A DNA stretch of 64,000 nt from Saccharothrix syringae (GCF_009498035.1 NZ_CP034550.1:4712001-4776000); one strand, 5' to 3'. Counted from the stretch's first letter, positions 41,172 through 50,336 are shown. Numbers and translations are program-made. The notes: generated by a model not told the origin, from the letters alone.

Positions 41172-41786
41172 GTTGCTTCGGGGGTGGGTAGGGGAGGCCC
41201 GCGCCGCCGCGCCCCGCCATACCTCCGCCCCCCGCACCTCGCCCCCGCGCCTCGCCCCTGCCCCCGCGCCTCGCCCCTGCCCCCGCACCGCGCCCCGGAC
41301 CACCGCGCCCCGGACCACCGCGCCGCCGCGCCCCGCACCGCCGCGCCCCGCACCGCCGCGCCCCGCACCGCCGCGCCCCGCACCGCCGCGCCCCGCACCG
41401 CCGCGCCTCGCGCCGCCCGCCTCGCGCCGCCCGCCTCGCGCCGCCCGCCTCGCGCCGCCCGCCTCGCGCCGCCCGCCCCGCGCCGCCTGCCCCGCGCCGC
41501 AGCGCCGCCACCCCCGCGCTGCCTCGCGTCCCGCCGCCTCGTTCCGTGCCGCACCGCCCGTGCCGCACCGCCCGCCCCCCGCTGTCGTGATCGGACAGTC
41601 GGTAAGGGACCACCCAGCGTGGCCCGGTAGGCACCTCCGGCGGCGAGCCGATCTCGGATGGCTCACGAAATGGTCAACAAACCACGGCTCGCCCGTTCGG
41701 CTGACAGAGTCCCCCGCCGTGACCGGTCGGGACCCCCGAGTGGACGATGGGCGTCCACACCCCGCCGGTTGCCGGAAGGAACAACG
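41172..41786. other. gene-free region dominated by a C-rich minisatellite
   Basis: Between the operon promoter and the DUF5684 gene no protein gene is supported. Most of it is the repeat tract at about 41200-41570; the final 200 bp probably carry the DUF5684 promoter. Confidence 0.55.
41200..41575. repeat. C-rich 15-bp minisatellite, two unit types
   Basis: From about 41322 to 41405 the unit CCGCCGCGCCCCGCA repeats with a 15-bp period. From about 41405 to 41480 a variant CGCCTCGCGCCGCCC repeats with the same period. Flanking DNA is made of degenerate CCCGC/CGCC units. The plus strand is extremely C-over-G biased with almost no T. Any translation is an Arg/Ala/Pro repeat, so it is regarded as non-coding. 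Confidence 0.85.
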
Positions 41787-42152
41787 GTGAACCAGAGCGA
41801 CGCGTCCGTGGGCGTCATCCCGGCGATCATCGGCCTGGCGGTCGCGATCTTCATGATCGCGGCGCTGTGGAAGGTGTTCACGAAGGCGGGTCGACCGGGC
41901 TGGGCCGCGATCATCCCGATCTACAACCTGTACGTGCAGTTGAAGATCGCGGGCCGCCCGGGCTGGTGGCTGGTGCTCTACATCATCCCGGTCGTCAACA
42001 TCATCATCTCGATCATCGTGTCGCTCGACCTGGCGAAGTCGTTCGGCAAGAGCTCGGCCTTCGGCATCTTCGGCCTGTGGCTGTTCGGCATCATCGGCTA
42101 CCCGGTGCTCGCGTTCGGCAGCGCCCGCTACCAGGGCCCCGCGGCCGCCTGA
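41787..42152 (+). CDS. DUF5684-family small membrane protein
   Basis: A 121-residue protein with four hydrophobic helices. The pattern KAGRPGWAAIIPIYNLYVQLKIAGRPGWW, with repeated GRPGWW/A and PIYN, is typical of DUF5684 membrane proteins. The C-terminus ends SARYQGPAAA. Start GTG 41787 follows GGAAGGA. It is followed by a perfect hairpin, so it forms its own transcript. Function unknown. Confidence 0.82.
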   Translation: MNQSDASVGVIPAIIGLAVAIFMIAALWKVFTKAGRPGWAAIIPIYNLYVQLKIAGRPGWWLVLYIIPVVNIIISIIVSLDLAKSFGKSSAFGIFGLWLFGIIGYPVLAFGSARYQGPAAA

Positions 42153-42161
42153 CCGCACCGC

Positions 42162-42193
42162 GGCCTCCCGCGCCCCCGACCGCGCGGGAGGCC
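42162..42193 (+). terminator. hairpin terminator after the DUF5684 gene
   Basis: Perfect 12-bp stem (GGCCTCCCGCGC / GCGCGGGAGGCC) with an 8-nt loop, 10 nt after the stop codon. Confidence 0.75.
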
Positions 42194-42337
42194 CGCCGAC
42201 CCCTGTTCCACAACGCCTCCACCACCCCCACCAGGCACTCCGACCCTCCACACCGGACCGGCCCGCAGGATGCGGTCGGCTTTCCGCCGCTCGTCGGCAG
42301 GATGGCGGTCGACGACTCTGCGAGGGGAGGGCGCGCG

Positions 42338-43216
42338 ATGAAGCTCGCGCGTGCGCTGGTGAAAGCCGTCCGGGGAGCCGCGTCGGTGGTCCGCGACCCG
42401 CTCTACGTACCCGCCGGGCACTACTACTCGCCCGTGCCCGCCAGGCGTGACGTGGAGCGGGCCGTGCGGGTCGACCGCCGGGTCGGCCGGTTGCCGGGCA
42501 TCGAGTTGCACGAGGCGCGCCAACGGGAACTGGCCGTGGAGTTGGCGCCGCTGTGGGCCGACGTGCCCACCGGTCACTTCGCCGACTGGCGGTACCGCCC
42601 GGACAACCCCATGTTCGGCCTGGCCGACGCGGCCCTGTACTACTCGCTGCTGGCCCGCCTCAGGTCCCGCAACGTGGTCGAGGTCGGCTCCGGCTTCTCC
42701 TCCGCCATCGCGCTGGACGCGACCGACCGGTTCGCCCTGGAATGCGCTTTCACATTTGTCGAGCCCTACCCCGAACGCCTGCTGGGCCTGCTGCGCCCGG
42801 AGGACCGGGCCCGGTGCGAGGTGGTGCCGACCCCGGTGCAGGACGTGCCGCCGGAGGTGTTCGACCGGCTCGGGCCCGACGATGTGCTGTTCATCGACTC
42901 CACCCACGTCAGCAAGGCGGGCAGCGACGTCAACCACCTCTTCTTCGAGGTGCTGCCCCGGTTGGCGGCCGGGGTGGTGGTGCACGTGCACGACGTGTTC
43001 TGGCCCTTCGAGTACCCGGTGGACTGGCTCCGCGAGGGGCGCAACTGGACGGAGGACTACCTGCTGCGGGCGTTCCTGTCCTACAACTCCGCGTTCGAGG
43101 TCCTGCTGTTCGGCTCCTGGCTGTGGCAGGTCGAGCGGGACCTGGTGCGCGACGTCTGGCCGCGCGCCGCGGGCCAGACCCCCGGGAGCATCTGGTTGCG
43201 CAAGACCGCGACCTGA
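42338..43216 (+). CDS. class I SAM-dependent methyltransferase-like protein
   Basis: A 292-residue protein. The central Rossmann segment has motif I as RNVVEVGSGFSSAIALDATD, and a later acidic motif DVLFIDSTHVSKAGSDVNHL, the pattern of Methyltransf_24-type enzymes. The C-terminal VVVHVHDVFWPFEYPVDWL supports this group, often found in sugar or lipid modification. ATG 42338 has AGGGGAGGG 6 nt upstream. No biosynthetic partner adjoins it; substrate unknown. Confidence 0.82.
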   Translation: MKLARALVKAVRGAASVVRDPLYVPAGHYYSPVPARRDVERAVRVDRRVGRLPGIELHEARQRELAVELAPLWADVPTGHFADWRYRPDNPMFGLADAALYYSLLARLRSRNVVEVGSGFSSAIALDATDRFALECAFTFVEPYPERLLGLLRPEDRARCEVVPTPVQDVPPEVFDRLGPDDVLFIDSTHVSKAGSDVNHLFFEVLPRLAAGVVVHVHDVFWPFEYPVDWLREGRNWTEDYLLRAFLSYNSAFEVLLFGSWLWQVERDLVRDVWPRAAGQTPGSIWLRKTAT

Positions 43217-43265
43217 GACGCGCCAGTCCCTCACGGCGCTGCGGCGAGGCCATAGCATCTGCGGC

Positions 43266-43703
43266 GTGACGTACCCGGACCCCTTCCACGTGCTCCTCGT
43301 CGAGGACGACGCCGGCGACGTGCTGCTCGTCCGGGAGGCCCTGGACGAGGAGGACGGCCGGCCGACCCGCGTGCACGTCGCGCGCGACGGCGCCGAGGCC
43401 CTGGCCTTCCTGCGCCGCGAGGGCGAGCACGCCGGGGCACCCCGGCCGCGGCTGGTCCTGCTGGACCTCAACCTGCCCGGCGTGGACGGGCGCGAGGTGC
43501 TGGCCCGCGTCAAGGCCGACGAGTCGCTGCGCACCATCCCGGTGGTGGTGCTGACCTCGTCGTCGGCCGACCAGGACCTGCTGACCAGCTACGGCCTGCA
43601 CGCCAACGCCTACGTGACCAAGCCCGTGGAGCCGGAGGACTTCATCGCGGCGGTCCGGCTGGTCGACGGCTTCTACGCCACGGTCGCCAAGCTGCCCCGC
43701 TGA
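43266..43703 (+). CDS. single-domain response regulator (Rcp1-like)
   Basis: A 145-residue stand-alone receiver. Acidic pair Asp14-Asp15 (LVEDDAGD), phosphoacceptor Asp67 (LLDLNLPG), Thr97 and Lys119 (YVTKP) are all present. There is no output domain. The N-terminal VEDDAGDVLLVREAL and long loop are typical of Rcp1-type regulators that serve phytochrome-like or hybrid kinases. No kinase gene is adjacent. GTG 43266 was chosen because the receiver strand starts six residues later. Confidence 0.9.
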   Translation: MTYPDPFHVLLVEDDAGDVLLVREALDEEDGRPTRVHVARDGAEALAFLRREGEHAGAPRPRLVLLDLNLPGVDGREVLARVKADESLRTIPVVVLTSSSADQDLLTSYGLHANAYVTKPVEPEDFIAAVRLVDGFYATVAKLPR

Positions 43704-43758
43704 GACGCCGGGACGCCGGGACGCTCCCGTCACCCCCAATTCACCCGGCGTTCGACTG

Positions 43759-44319
43759 GTGGACCCGTTCGCGGGCAAGCCTCGCCCCGTGGTGGGAGAG
43801 GCGCGCGAACTGGCCGGGGACCTGCTGGGCGGCCTGGGCGACCGCTGGCGGCACACCGTCGCGGTGGCGGCGCGGGCCCGCGAGCTGGCCGTGACGGTGC
43901 CCGCCGAGGACCGCGACCTGCTGGTGGCCGCCGCGTGGCTGCACGACATCGGCTACGCCGAGCCGGTCGCGGACACCGGGTTCCACCCCCTCGACGGCGC
44001 CCGCCACCTCGACCGGCTCGGGTGGCCCCGGCGGATCAGCGCGCTGGTCGCCCACCACTCCGGCGCCGGGCTGGTGGCCGAGGCCGTCGGCCTGGGGGAC
44101 GAGCTGGGCGCCTACCCCCGGGAGGACGGGCCGGTCGCCGACGCCCTCACCTACGCCGACCAGACGGTGGACCACCGGGGCCGCCGGGTCACCGTGCCGG
44201 AGCGGCTGGCCGACGTGCTGCGCAGGCACGGGCCCGACTCGGCCAACGCCCGCGTGCACCACCTGCGCGGGCCGCGCCTGCTGGCCGTCGCCGAGCGCGT
44301 GGAGCGCCGGTTGGGGTGA
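43759..44319 (+). CDS. HD-domain phosphohydrolase-like protein
   Basis: A 186-residue HD-superfamily protein. Metal-binding residues are His in GDRWRHTVAVAARA, the HD pair in AAWLHDIGYAEP, and a late Asp in ALTYADQTVD. This is the pattern of single-domain HD hydrolases acting on nucleotides or other phosphate esters. The start is GTG 43759, 55 bp after the response-regulator stop. The substrate is not evident. Confidence 0.85.
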   Translation: MDPFAGKPRPVVGEARELAGDLLGGLGDRWRHTVAVAARARELAVTVPAEDRDLLVAAAWLHDIGYAEPVADTGFHPLDGARHLDRLGWPRRISALVAHHSGAGLVAEAVGLGDELGAYPREDGPVADALTYADQTVDHRGRRVTVPERLADVLRRHGPDSANARVHHLRGPRLLAVAERVERRLG

Positions 44320-44468
44320 CGGCCGGCCGTCCACACAGGAGCCCCCGATCCTGCCGGCGCGCGGGCCGGCGCGCCCGGCGGCGGTCCCCGACACGCGTGG
44401 CGGGTTCACCTGACGGATGGTCCTGCCCGCTTGGACTACCTGGCGCGGGTGACCTGTGGTTCCCTCAG

Positions 44469-46067
44469 GTGGTGGCAGCGGAGTACAGCGATCCGACCGG
44501 CGCCACGCGCTGGCTGCTGCGGCAGGCCACCCGGCTGCTCGCCCCCGTGCTGGACCGGGCACCGGTCGGCTTCGCCGTGCTCGACGCCGGCCTCCGCTAC
44601 CTCTACGTCAACCGGGCCCTGGCCGACCTGCACGGGCTGCCGGTGGCCGGGCACCTGGGCCGCACCGCCGCGCAGGTGGCCGGGCAGGCGGACCCGGTCG
44701 TGCCCGGCCTGCCGGAGGTGGTCGCCACCGGCGCGGTGCACCGGGACGTCGAGCTGGACCTCGTGGTGAGCGGCAGGCCGCGGCACTTCCTGGTCAACCG
44801 GTTCCCGCTGCTGGACGAGCGCGGCGCGGTGCTCGCGGTGTCCGTGGTGGTGCAGGACCTGACCGAGGCGCACCGGCTGGCCGCGCTGGAGCACGAGCGG
44901 GCCGCGCGCCGGCTGCGCTCCGAGTGGACCGGCCGCCTGGAGCAGGCCCAGCAGCTCGGCGGGGTGGGGTCGTGGGACGTCGACCTGCGCACCGGCGAGG
45001 TCTCCTGGTCGGCCAACATGTGCCGGATCGCCGGGTTGCCGGGGTCGCCGCGGACCGTGGACGACGTGCTCGCGCTGATGCACCCCGAGGACCTGGACCG
45101 CGCCCGCGCCTACTACGACGACCTGGTGGCGGGCGCGCCCGCGGCCGGCGCCGAGTTCCGGCTGGTGCGGCCCGACGGCGGCCAGCTGGTGGTGTCCTCC
45201 ACCGCCGAGGTGGTGACCGACGCCTCCGGCGTGGTCGCCGGCCTGCGCGGGGTGTGCGTGGACCGCACCGCCCAGCGGCAGGTCGAGCAGGAGGCCAGGG
45301 AGGCGCGGGTCCGGGCGGAGCTGGCCGGCGCGGAACTGCTCGCCGAGCAGCAGGTGGTGCTGCGGCTGCAACGCGCGCTCCTGCCGCCGCGCATCCCCCG
45401 GGTCGGCGGGGTCGAGCTGGCCGTGGCCTACCAGCCCTCCGACCGGGCCGCCGGGGTCGGCGGCGACTTCTACGACGCGTTCCTGCTGCCCGACGGCCGG
45501 CTGGGCATCGCCGTGGGAGACGTGGTCGGCCACGACGTGGAGGCGGCGGTGACCATGGGCCGGGTCCGCAACGCCATCCGCGCCTACGCGGTGGAGGCCC
45601 CCGGGCCGGGCCGGCTGCTCGGCGCGCTCAACCGGCTCGTCCACCGCGACCCGGACCTGGCGCTGACCACAGCGTTCTACGGGGTCTACACGCCGGGCAC
45701 GGGCGAGCTGGCCCACGCCAACGCGGGCCACCCGCACCCGTTGCTGCGGCGCGAGGGGGTGGTGTCGGAGCTGGCGCACCGCCACGGGCTGATGCTCGGG
45801 GTCGAGCCGACCGCCCGGTACGCCACCCGCCGCGTCACCCTGCGGCCCGACGACGTGCTGCTCTGCTTCACCGACGGCCTGGTCGAGCACCGCGACCTCG
45901 ACCTCGACCGGGGCGTGGAAGCCCTGCGCGACGCCCTGGCCGCCCCCGGGCCCCGCGACCTGGACCACCTGGTGCGCCGGCTGATCGCGGAGGTGGCGCC
46001 GCACGAGGGCCGCGACGACATCTGCGTGCTCGCCCTGCGCCGGGGGCCGGCCGGGTCAGCCGGCTGA
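44469..46067 (+). CDS. PAS-PAS-SpoIIE serine phosphatase
   Basis: A ~532-residue signalling phosphatase. PAS1 spans ~25-135 (APVGFAVLDAGLRYLYVNRA) and PAS2 ~160-275 (GGVGSWDVDLRTGEVSWSAN). After a coiled region the PP2C-like SpoIIE domain (~310-530) has GGDFYDAF, GDVVGHDVEAA, CFTDGLVE and a final GRDDICVLAL, giving all metal-binding Asp residues. Such RsbU/RsbP-like enzymes dephosphorylate STAS anti-anti-sigma factors. GTG 44469 or the next GTG is a plausible start, with a weak ribosome site. It converges with the fusion protein, sharing 12 bp. Confidence 0.88.
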   Translation: MVAAEYSDPTGATRWLLRQATRLLAPVLDRAPVGFAVLDAGLRYLYVNRALADLHGLPVAGHLGRTAAQVAGQADPVVPGLPEVVATGAVHRDVELDLVVSGRPRHFLVNRFPLLDERGAVLAVSVVVQDLTEAHRLAALEHERAARRLRSEWTGRLEQAQQLGGVGSWDVDLRTGEVSWSANMCRIAGLPGSPRTVDDVLALMHPEDLDRARAYYDDLVAGAPAAGAEFRLVRPDGGQLVVSSTAEVVTDASGVVAGLRGVCVDRTAQRQVEQEAREARVRAELAGAELLAEQQVVLRLQRALLPPRIPRVGGVELAVAYQPSDRAAGVGGDFYDAFLLPDGRLGIAVGDVVGHDVEAAVTMGRVRNAIRAYAVEAPGPGRLLGALNRLVHRDPDLALTTAFYGVYTPGTGELAHANAGHPHPLLRREGVVSELAHRHGLMLGVEPTARYATRRVTLRPDDVLLCFTDGLVEHRDLDLDRGVEALRDALAAPGPRDLDHLVRRLIAEVAPHEGRDDICVLALRRGPAGSAG

Positions 46068-48869
46068 GGCCGGCCGGCCCGGCGTCGTGCGCACCCGGAA
46101 CGCGTCGTTGCCCGCCACGCCGCGCAGGCCCGACATGGTCAGCACCCGGGCGGGCGCCGAACCCTCCTCGACCACGACGATCAGGTCCCGCTCGACCAGC
46201 GCGGCCTGCGCGGAGGCCGCCAGCAGCAGTGCGATGCCCGAGCTGCTCACGTAGCCCACGCCGGTCAGGTCGACCTCCACCGGGCGCCGGTCGGCGGCGT
46301 CGATGCGGGCCAGCAGCTGGTCGCGCAGGCGGTTGGTCGTGGCCAGGTCCAGGTCGCCGGTCAGGTGGAGCACCTGGGCGCCGTCGGGACCGCCGGGCAC
46401 ACCGGGACCAGCCGACCCGCCGGGCGCACCGGAGCCGCCTGGTCCGTCGGTCCCACCGGTCGGAGTGGTCGCCTCCGGACCGGTCGTCACCGGCGCGGCC
46501 GTGCCCGGCTTCACCGTCCCCGGCTTCACCGTCCCCGGCTCCGCCGCCCCCTGCTCCAGCGCCATGTCGAACTCGACGGTCGTGCCGTCCTCGCCGCGGT
46601 GGAACCCGACCCGCTGCGCCACCGTGCGGATGATCTGGATGCCGCGTCCGCGGTGCCCCTTGTCGGCGGGCTCCGGCCGCCAGCGCCCGTGGTCGCGGAC
46701 CAGGGCGTGCACGCCGGTCGCGGTGGTGGCCACCTCGTAGTCGAAGTCCCCCGCGCCGTCGGGGTAGGCGTGGTCGATGGCGTTCGCGGCGGCCTCGCCG
46801 AGGGCCAGTTGCAGGTCGTCGACCAGGTCGGCGGGCAGGCCCGCCAGCGCGGCCCAGCCGCGGACCCGGGCCCGCATGCCGCTGAGCGCGTCGGGCACCG
46901 CCGGCACCCGCTCGCGCAGCGGCTCGGGCAGGTAGCGGGCGACCACGATGGCCACGTCGTCCTCCCGTTCGGCGGCGGACAGCTCGCCGGTGATCGCGGT
47001 GACCAGCGCGTCGGGTGCCAGGCCGTGCAGGTCGCGGGCGGTGTCGGCGAGGCGCTCCAGCCCGGCGTCGATCGACGCGCCGCGCCGCTCGACCAGGCCG
47101 TCGGTGTAGAGCACCACGGACGTGCCCGGCGCCAGCCGCCGGTCGTGGGTGCGGTACGGGCGCCTGCCCGCCACGCCGAGCACCGGGCCGTTCTCGCCGG
47201 TCAGGAAGTGGGTGCCGGTGGCGGCCACGACCAGCGGCGGCGGGTGGCCGGCGGCGGCCCAGGCCAGCACGCCGGTGGCCCAGTCCAGGGTCAGGCAGGC
47301 GCACGAGCTGCCCGCCGCGCCGCCGACCCGCGCGGCGAACGCGTCCAGCCGCTCCAGCGCGGCGGCGGGGGAGTGGCCGTCGAGCAGGAAGCCCTCCAGC
47401 GCGGTGCGCAGCTGGCCCATGACCGCGGCGGCCTCCGGTCCCTTGCCGACCACGTCGCCGACGGCCAGCGCCACCCGGGTGCCGCCCAGGGCGATCACCT
47501 CGTACCAGTCGCCGCCGATGCGGGTGTGGTGGGCGGCGGGCAGGTAGCGGGCCGCGGTCGCCAGGCGGTCCAGCGCGGGCAGCTCGCGGGGCAGCAGGCT
47601 GCGCTGGAGCGCTTCGGCGATCTCGTGCTCGCGCTGCCGCAGCAGCTCCCGCTCCGCCTCGGCCCGCTGCCGCTCGGTGACGTCGCGGCCCACCGCCTGC
47701 ACGCCGGTCGGCGTGACCTGGATGCTCAGCTCCAGCGCGAGCACCTGCTCGGCGGCGCGGCGCAGGTTCCACACCTCGGTCACGACCTCCGGGGCCGCGC
47801 CGCCGAGCAGGTCGGCCAGCCGGGCCACGTCCTCGGCCGCGGCGAAGTCGGCGATGCGGCGTCCCAGCAGGTCGTCGCGGTCGAAGCCCAGCACCGCGCA
47901 CGCGGCCGGGTTCACCTCGACGAAGCGCAGGTCGCCGTCGAGCACCCAGATGACGTCGGTGGCGCGCTGCACCAGCAGCCGGTGCCGCTGCTCGCTGTCG
48001 CGCCGCGCCAGGTCGGCGTGGACCCGCTGGACGGACTCCCAGCAGCGGTTGACCACCACCGACACCAGCTCGACCTCCTCGGCCGACCAGCGCCGGGGCG
48101 TGGCCTGGTGCACCGCGAGGCCCGCCACGAACCGCCCGTCGCGCAGCACCGGCACGCTCACCACCGCGCGGATGCCGGTGGCCTCGTAGGCGTCCCGGTC
48201 GTCGGCGCCCAGCCGCTGGTCGGACCGGCTGTCGGCGACCACCCACGGCTCGCCCGCGCGCATCGCCCGCAGCGCCGCCGCGCCGAACCGCGACATGGCG
48301 AACCGGCCGCGCAGCGGGGGCAGCCCGGTGGCGTGGCCGCCGCTCATCACGAAGTGGTCCTCGTCGTCCTCGACCCGGGCGTAGGCGCAGCGGTCGGCGT
48401 GCAGGTGCTCGCCCAGCAGGCGGGTGGCGACGGCCATGACCTCCTCGGCGTCGTCCAGGCGCTGCAGGTCCTGCTCCAGCAGGGTGAGGAGCCGGCGTCT
48501 CTCCTCGCCGCCGCGCTCGGGCGAGACGTCCACGGCGGCACCCGCGAGCCGCCCGCCGGGCGCGGGGTGCACGCGGTCGCGCAGCCACACCAGCCGCCCG
48601 TCGGCGGCGACCACCCGGTAGACCACCTCCTGCTCGGTGGTGGCGGTCCACCGCTGCGACCACAGCGCCAGGTCCTGCGGGTGCACCAGGGAGGCGGGGA
48701 AGCCGGGCTCGCCCGACCAGCGCGCCGCGGGGTGGCCCAGCAGCGCCTCGGCGGCGGGCGAGACGTAGGTGTAGCGGCGGCTCCGGGCGTCGGCCTCCCA
48801 CAGCAGCAGGCCGAGCCGGTCCACCAGTTCGCCCGGGTCCGCCGTACCACCGTCGGATGTGGTGCCCAT
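46056..48869 (-). CDS. all-in-one partner-switching protein: PAS-GAF-PAS-SpoIIE-HATPase-STAS
   Basis: A 937-residue soluble protein. In order: PAS (~15-118), GAF (~125-285), PAS (~295-405), a SpoIIE phosphatase with GGDWYEVI, GDVVGKGPEAA and YTDGLVE (~430-645), an RsbW-like ATPase with N box LALGEAAANAIDHAYPDG and G box KGHRGRGIQII (~650-790), a Pro/Gly/Thr linker, and a C-terminal STAS domain with phospho-loop GYVSSSGIALLL. The last three correspond to RsbU, RsbW and RsbV in one chain. It should regulate a sigma factor by internal or trans phosphorylation. Linker DNA repeats near 46500 encode PGTVK units. Confidence 0.9.
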   Translation of the reverse strand: MGTTSDGGTADPGELVDRLGLLLWEADARSRRYTYVSPAAEALLGHPAARWSGEPGFPASLVHPQDLALWSQRWTATTEQEVVYRVVAADGRLVWLRDRVHPAPGGRLAGAAVDVSPERGGEERRRLLTLLEQDLQRLDDAEEVMAVATRLLGEHLHADRCAYARVEDDEDHFVMSGGHATGLPPLRGRFAMSRFGAAALRAMRAGEPWVVADSRSDQRLGADDRDAYEATGIRAVVSVPVLRDGRFVAGLAVHQATPRRWSAEEVELVSVVVNRCWESVQRVHADLARRDSEQRHRLLVQRATDVIWVLDGDLRFVEVNPAACAVLGFDRDDLLGRRIADFAAAEDVARLADLLGGAAPEVVTEVWNLRRAAEQVLALELSIQVTPTGVQAVGRDVTERQRAEAERELLRQREHEIAEALQRSLLPRELPALDRLATAARYLPAAHHTRIGGDWYEVIALGGTRVALAVGDVVGKGPEAAAVMGQLRTALEGFLLDGHSPAAALERLDAFAARVGGAAGSSCACLTLDWATGVLAWAAAGHPPPLVVAATGTHFLTGENGPVLGVAGRRPYRTHDRRLAPGTSVVLYTDGLVERRGASIDAGLERLADTARDLHGLAPDALVTAITGELSAAEREDDVAIVVARYLPEPLRERVPAVPDALSGMRARVRGWAALAGLPADLVDDLQLALGEAAANAIDHAYPDGAGDFDYEVATTATGVHALVRDHGRWRPEPADKGHRGRGIQIIRTVAQRVGFHRGEDGTTVEFDMALEQGAAEPGTVKPGTVKPGTAAPVTTGPEATTPTGGTDGPGGSGAPGGSAGPGVPGGPDGAQVLHLTGDLDLATTNRLRDQLLARIDAADRRPVEVDLTGVGYVSSSGIALLLAASAQAALVERDLIVVVEEGSAPARVLTMSGLRGVAGNDAFRVRTTPGRPASAG

Positions 48870-48931
48870 GCGCCGACTCTCCCCCGCACATCCGCGATCG
48901 TTCCGCTGAACGGGGCCAGTCTTTCACGCGA

Positions 48932-49609
48932 TCAAGGCAGGCGCTCGTGGCCCGGTCGGTCGCTCACCGCGATGCCCAGGGCGCGGGCCAGTGCGGGGGC
49001 CAGCTCCAGGGCCTGGTCGGGGCTGATGGTGGCGCCGCGCAGCGAGCCGTGGCCGTCGTGCAGGCTCAGCGCGGAGGCCGCGCGGAAGTCGACGTCGGCC
49101 AGTCGTGCCTGGTCGAACCGCACGTCGTCGAGCACCGAGCCGGGGAAGGACGCGCCGGTGATCGCGGCACCGGAGAAGTCGACGTCGCGCAGCACCGAGT
49201 CGACGAAGACCACGTCGCGCAGCACCGCGCCGCGCAGGTTGACCGAGACCAGCTTGCAGCCGAAGAACGCCACCCGGGTCAGCCGGGCGTCGAACGCCTC
49301 GGCGCCGGCCAGGGCGCTGCTGACGAACTCGGCGTCCAGCCAGGTGGTCTCGGCCAGGTCCGTGCCCACGACCTGCACGCCGTGCAGCCAGGTGTCGTTG
49401 AACCGGGCGCGGCGCAGCGAGCCGTCGGTGAGCCGGGAGGCGGAGAAGGCGCACTCGGTGAACCGGCTGTTGCCCGCCTCGAACCCGGTGAACGCCCGGT
49501 CGTCGAAGTGGACGACGTCGTGGTCCTCGTCGCGGCGCAGTTCGGCGCCGTCGTGCTCCTCCAGGTGGCCGACGTAGGGGAGGTCGGCGAGGGTGCGGGG
49601 TTCGGGCAT
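48932..49609 (-). CDS. pentapeptide-repeat protein
   Basis: A 225-residue protein composed mostly of pentapeptide repeats A(D/N)LXX: examples are GSLRRARFNDTWLHGVQVVG and VNLRGAVLRDVVFVDSVLRD, arranged as a right-handed beta-helix of about 150 residues. The C-terminal part (SPDQALELAPALARALGI) is helical. Some such proteins mimic DNA and protect gyrase, many are of unknown role; there is no evidence here for quinolone resistance. ATG 49609 is preferred, with GAGG 5 nt upstream; GTG 49615 is possible. Confidence 0.88.
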   Translation of the reverse strand: MPEPRTLADLPYVGHLEEHDGAELRRDEDHDVVHFDDRAFTGFEAGNSRFTECAFSASRLTDGSLRRARFNDTWLHGVQVVGTDLAETTWLDAEFVSSALAGAEAFDARLTRVAFFGCKLVSVNLRGAVLRDVVFVDSVLRDVDFSGAAITGASFPGSVLDDVRFDQARLADVDFRAASALSLHDGHGSLRGATISPDQALELAPALARALGIAVSDRPGHERLP

Positions 49610-49745
49610 GTCCACCTCGGGCTCGTCGCGGCGTCCGGGCGCCGAGCCTAGGGGGTCGCCGCGCGGGCGCCCCGGCGGGTGGGCGCGTCATCCGATGGGG
49701 GAACGGGGCCGCCGGCCGGCCGGACCGGCGGCGAGGATCACCGGT

Positions 49746-50276
49746 GTGCGAGCCGCGGACCGGGTGCTGCTGATCGATGTCGGGAACGTCGTCGGCGTGG
49801 CCGAGCCGTGCCCGCTGGCGGTGGGCCCGGACCTGGTGCGCGCCCGGGTGGGCGCGGTGCTGCGCGCGGCGGGCCCGGTGCACCACGTGATGGCGTGCTA
49901 CGCCAGCGCGGAGCGGGGGATGGACCTGCTGGGCAGCGTGCTCGCCGAGATGGGCGTGTGCAGCCGGACGGTGCCGCCGGGGCGCGGCGCGGTGGAGGAC
50001 GCCCTGCTGGCCCACGCCCGCTACGCCCACGGCCGCGGGTGCCGCACCTTCGCCGTGGCGGCGGGGGAGGGGTTCACCGCGCCGCACGAGCTGGGGCGGT
50101 TCGAGGTGGTGCGCCGGCGGACCGTCGTGCCCGGCTCGCTGCTGGCGGTGCTCGCTTTCGGGATCGGCGTCGCAATCGGGCACGCGCTGACCGGGTGGGT
50201 CGTCCGCGCCGTGGTGAAGTCCTTGCGCGGAAACGATTCCGAAGGTCGTTCGCGTTGGGGTGGCCCGCGGCGGTAA
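49746..50276 (+). CDS. NYN/PIN-like domain protein with C-terminal membrane helix
   Basis: A 176-residue protein. The start RVLLIDVGNVVG resembles the first beta-strand D-x-x-N of NYN/LabA-type PIN nucleases. Later acidic residues and a GFTAPHELGRF segment fit the fold only partly; the second Asp cluster looks degenerate. A single hydrophobic helix near the C-terminus (SLLAVLAFGIGVAIGHALTG) would anchor it to the membrane, unusual for this fold. The family call is tentative and it could be a membrane-associated protein of another kind. Start GTG 49746. Confidence 0.5.
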   Translation: MRAADRVLLIDVGNVVGVAEPCPLAVGPDLVRARVGAVLRAAGPVHHVMACYASAERGMDLLGSVLAEMGVCSRTVPPGRGAVEDALLAHARYAHGRGCRTFAVAAGEGFTAPHELGRFEVVRRRTVVPGSLLAVLAFGIGVAIGHALTGWVVRAVVKSLRGNDSEGRSRWGGPRR

Positions 50277-50336
50277 CCGGGCGGTGCCGCTGCGCGACCA
50301 CGTCCGACGACCTCGTGAGCAGGACGAAACGGACCC

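Noticed and set aside
41200..41575. Proline/alanine-rich protein gene
   Set aside because: All frames through the tract are open only because of repeat composition; no ribosome site, start context or conserved domain supports translation.
48932..49609. Quinolone-resistance (Qnr) protein
   Set aside because: Pentapeptide repeats alone do not indicate Qnr; the repeat count is low and a helical C-terminal region is present.
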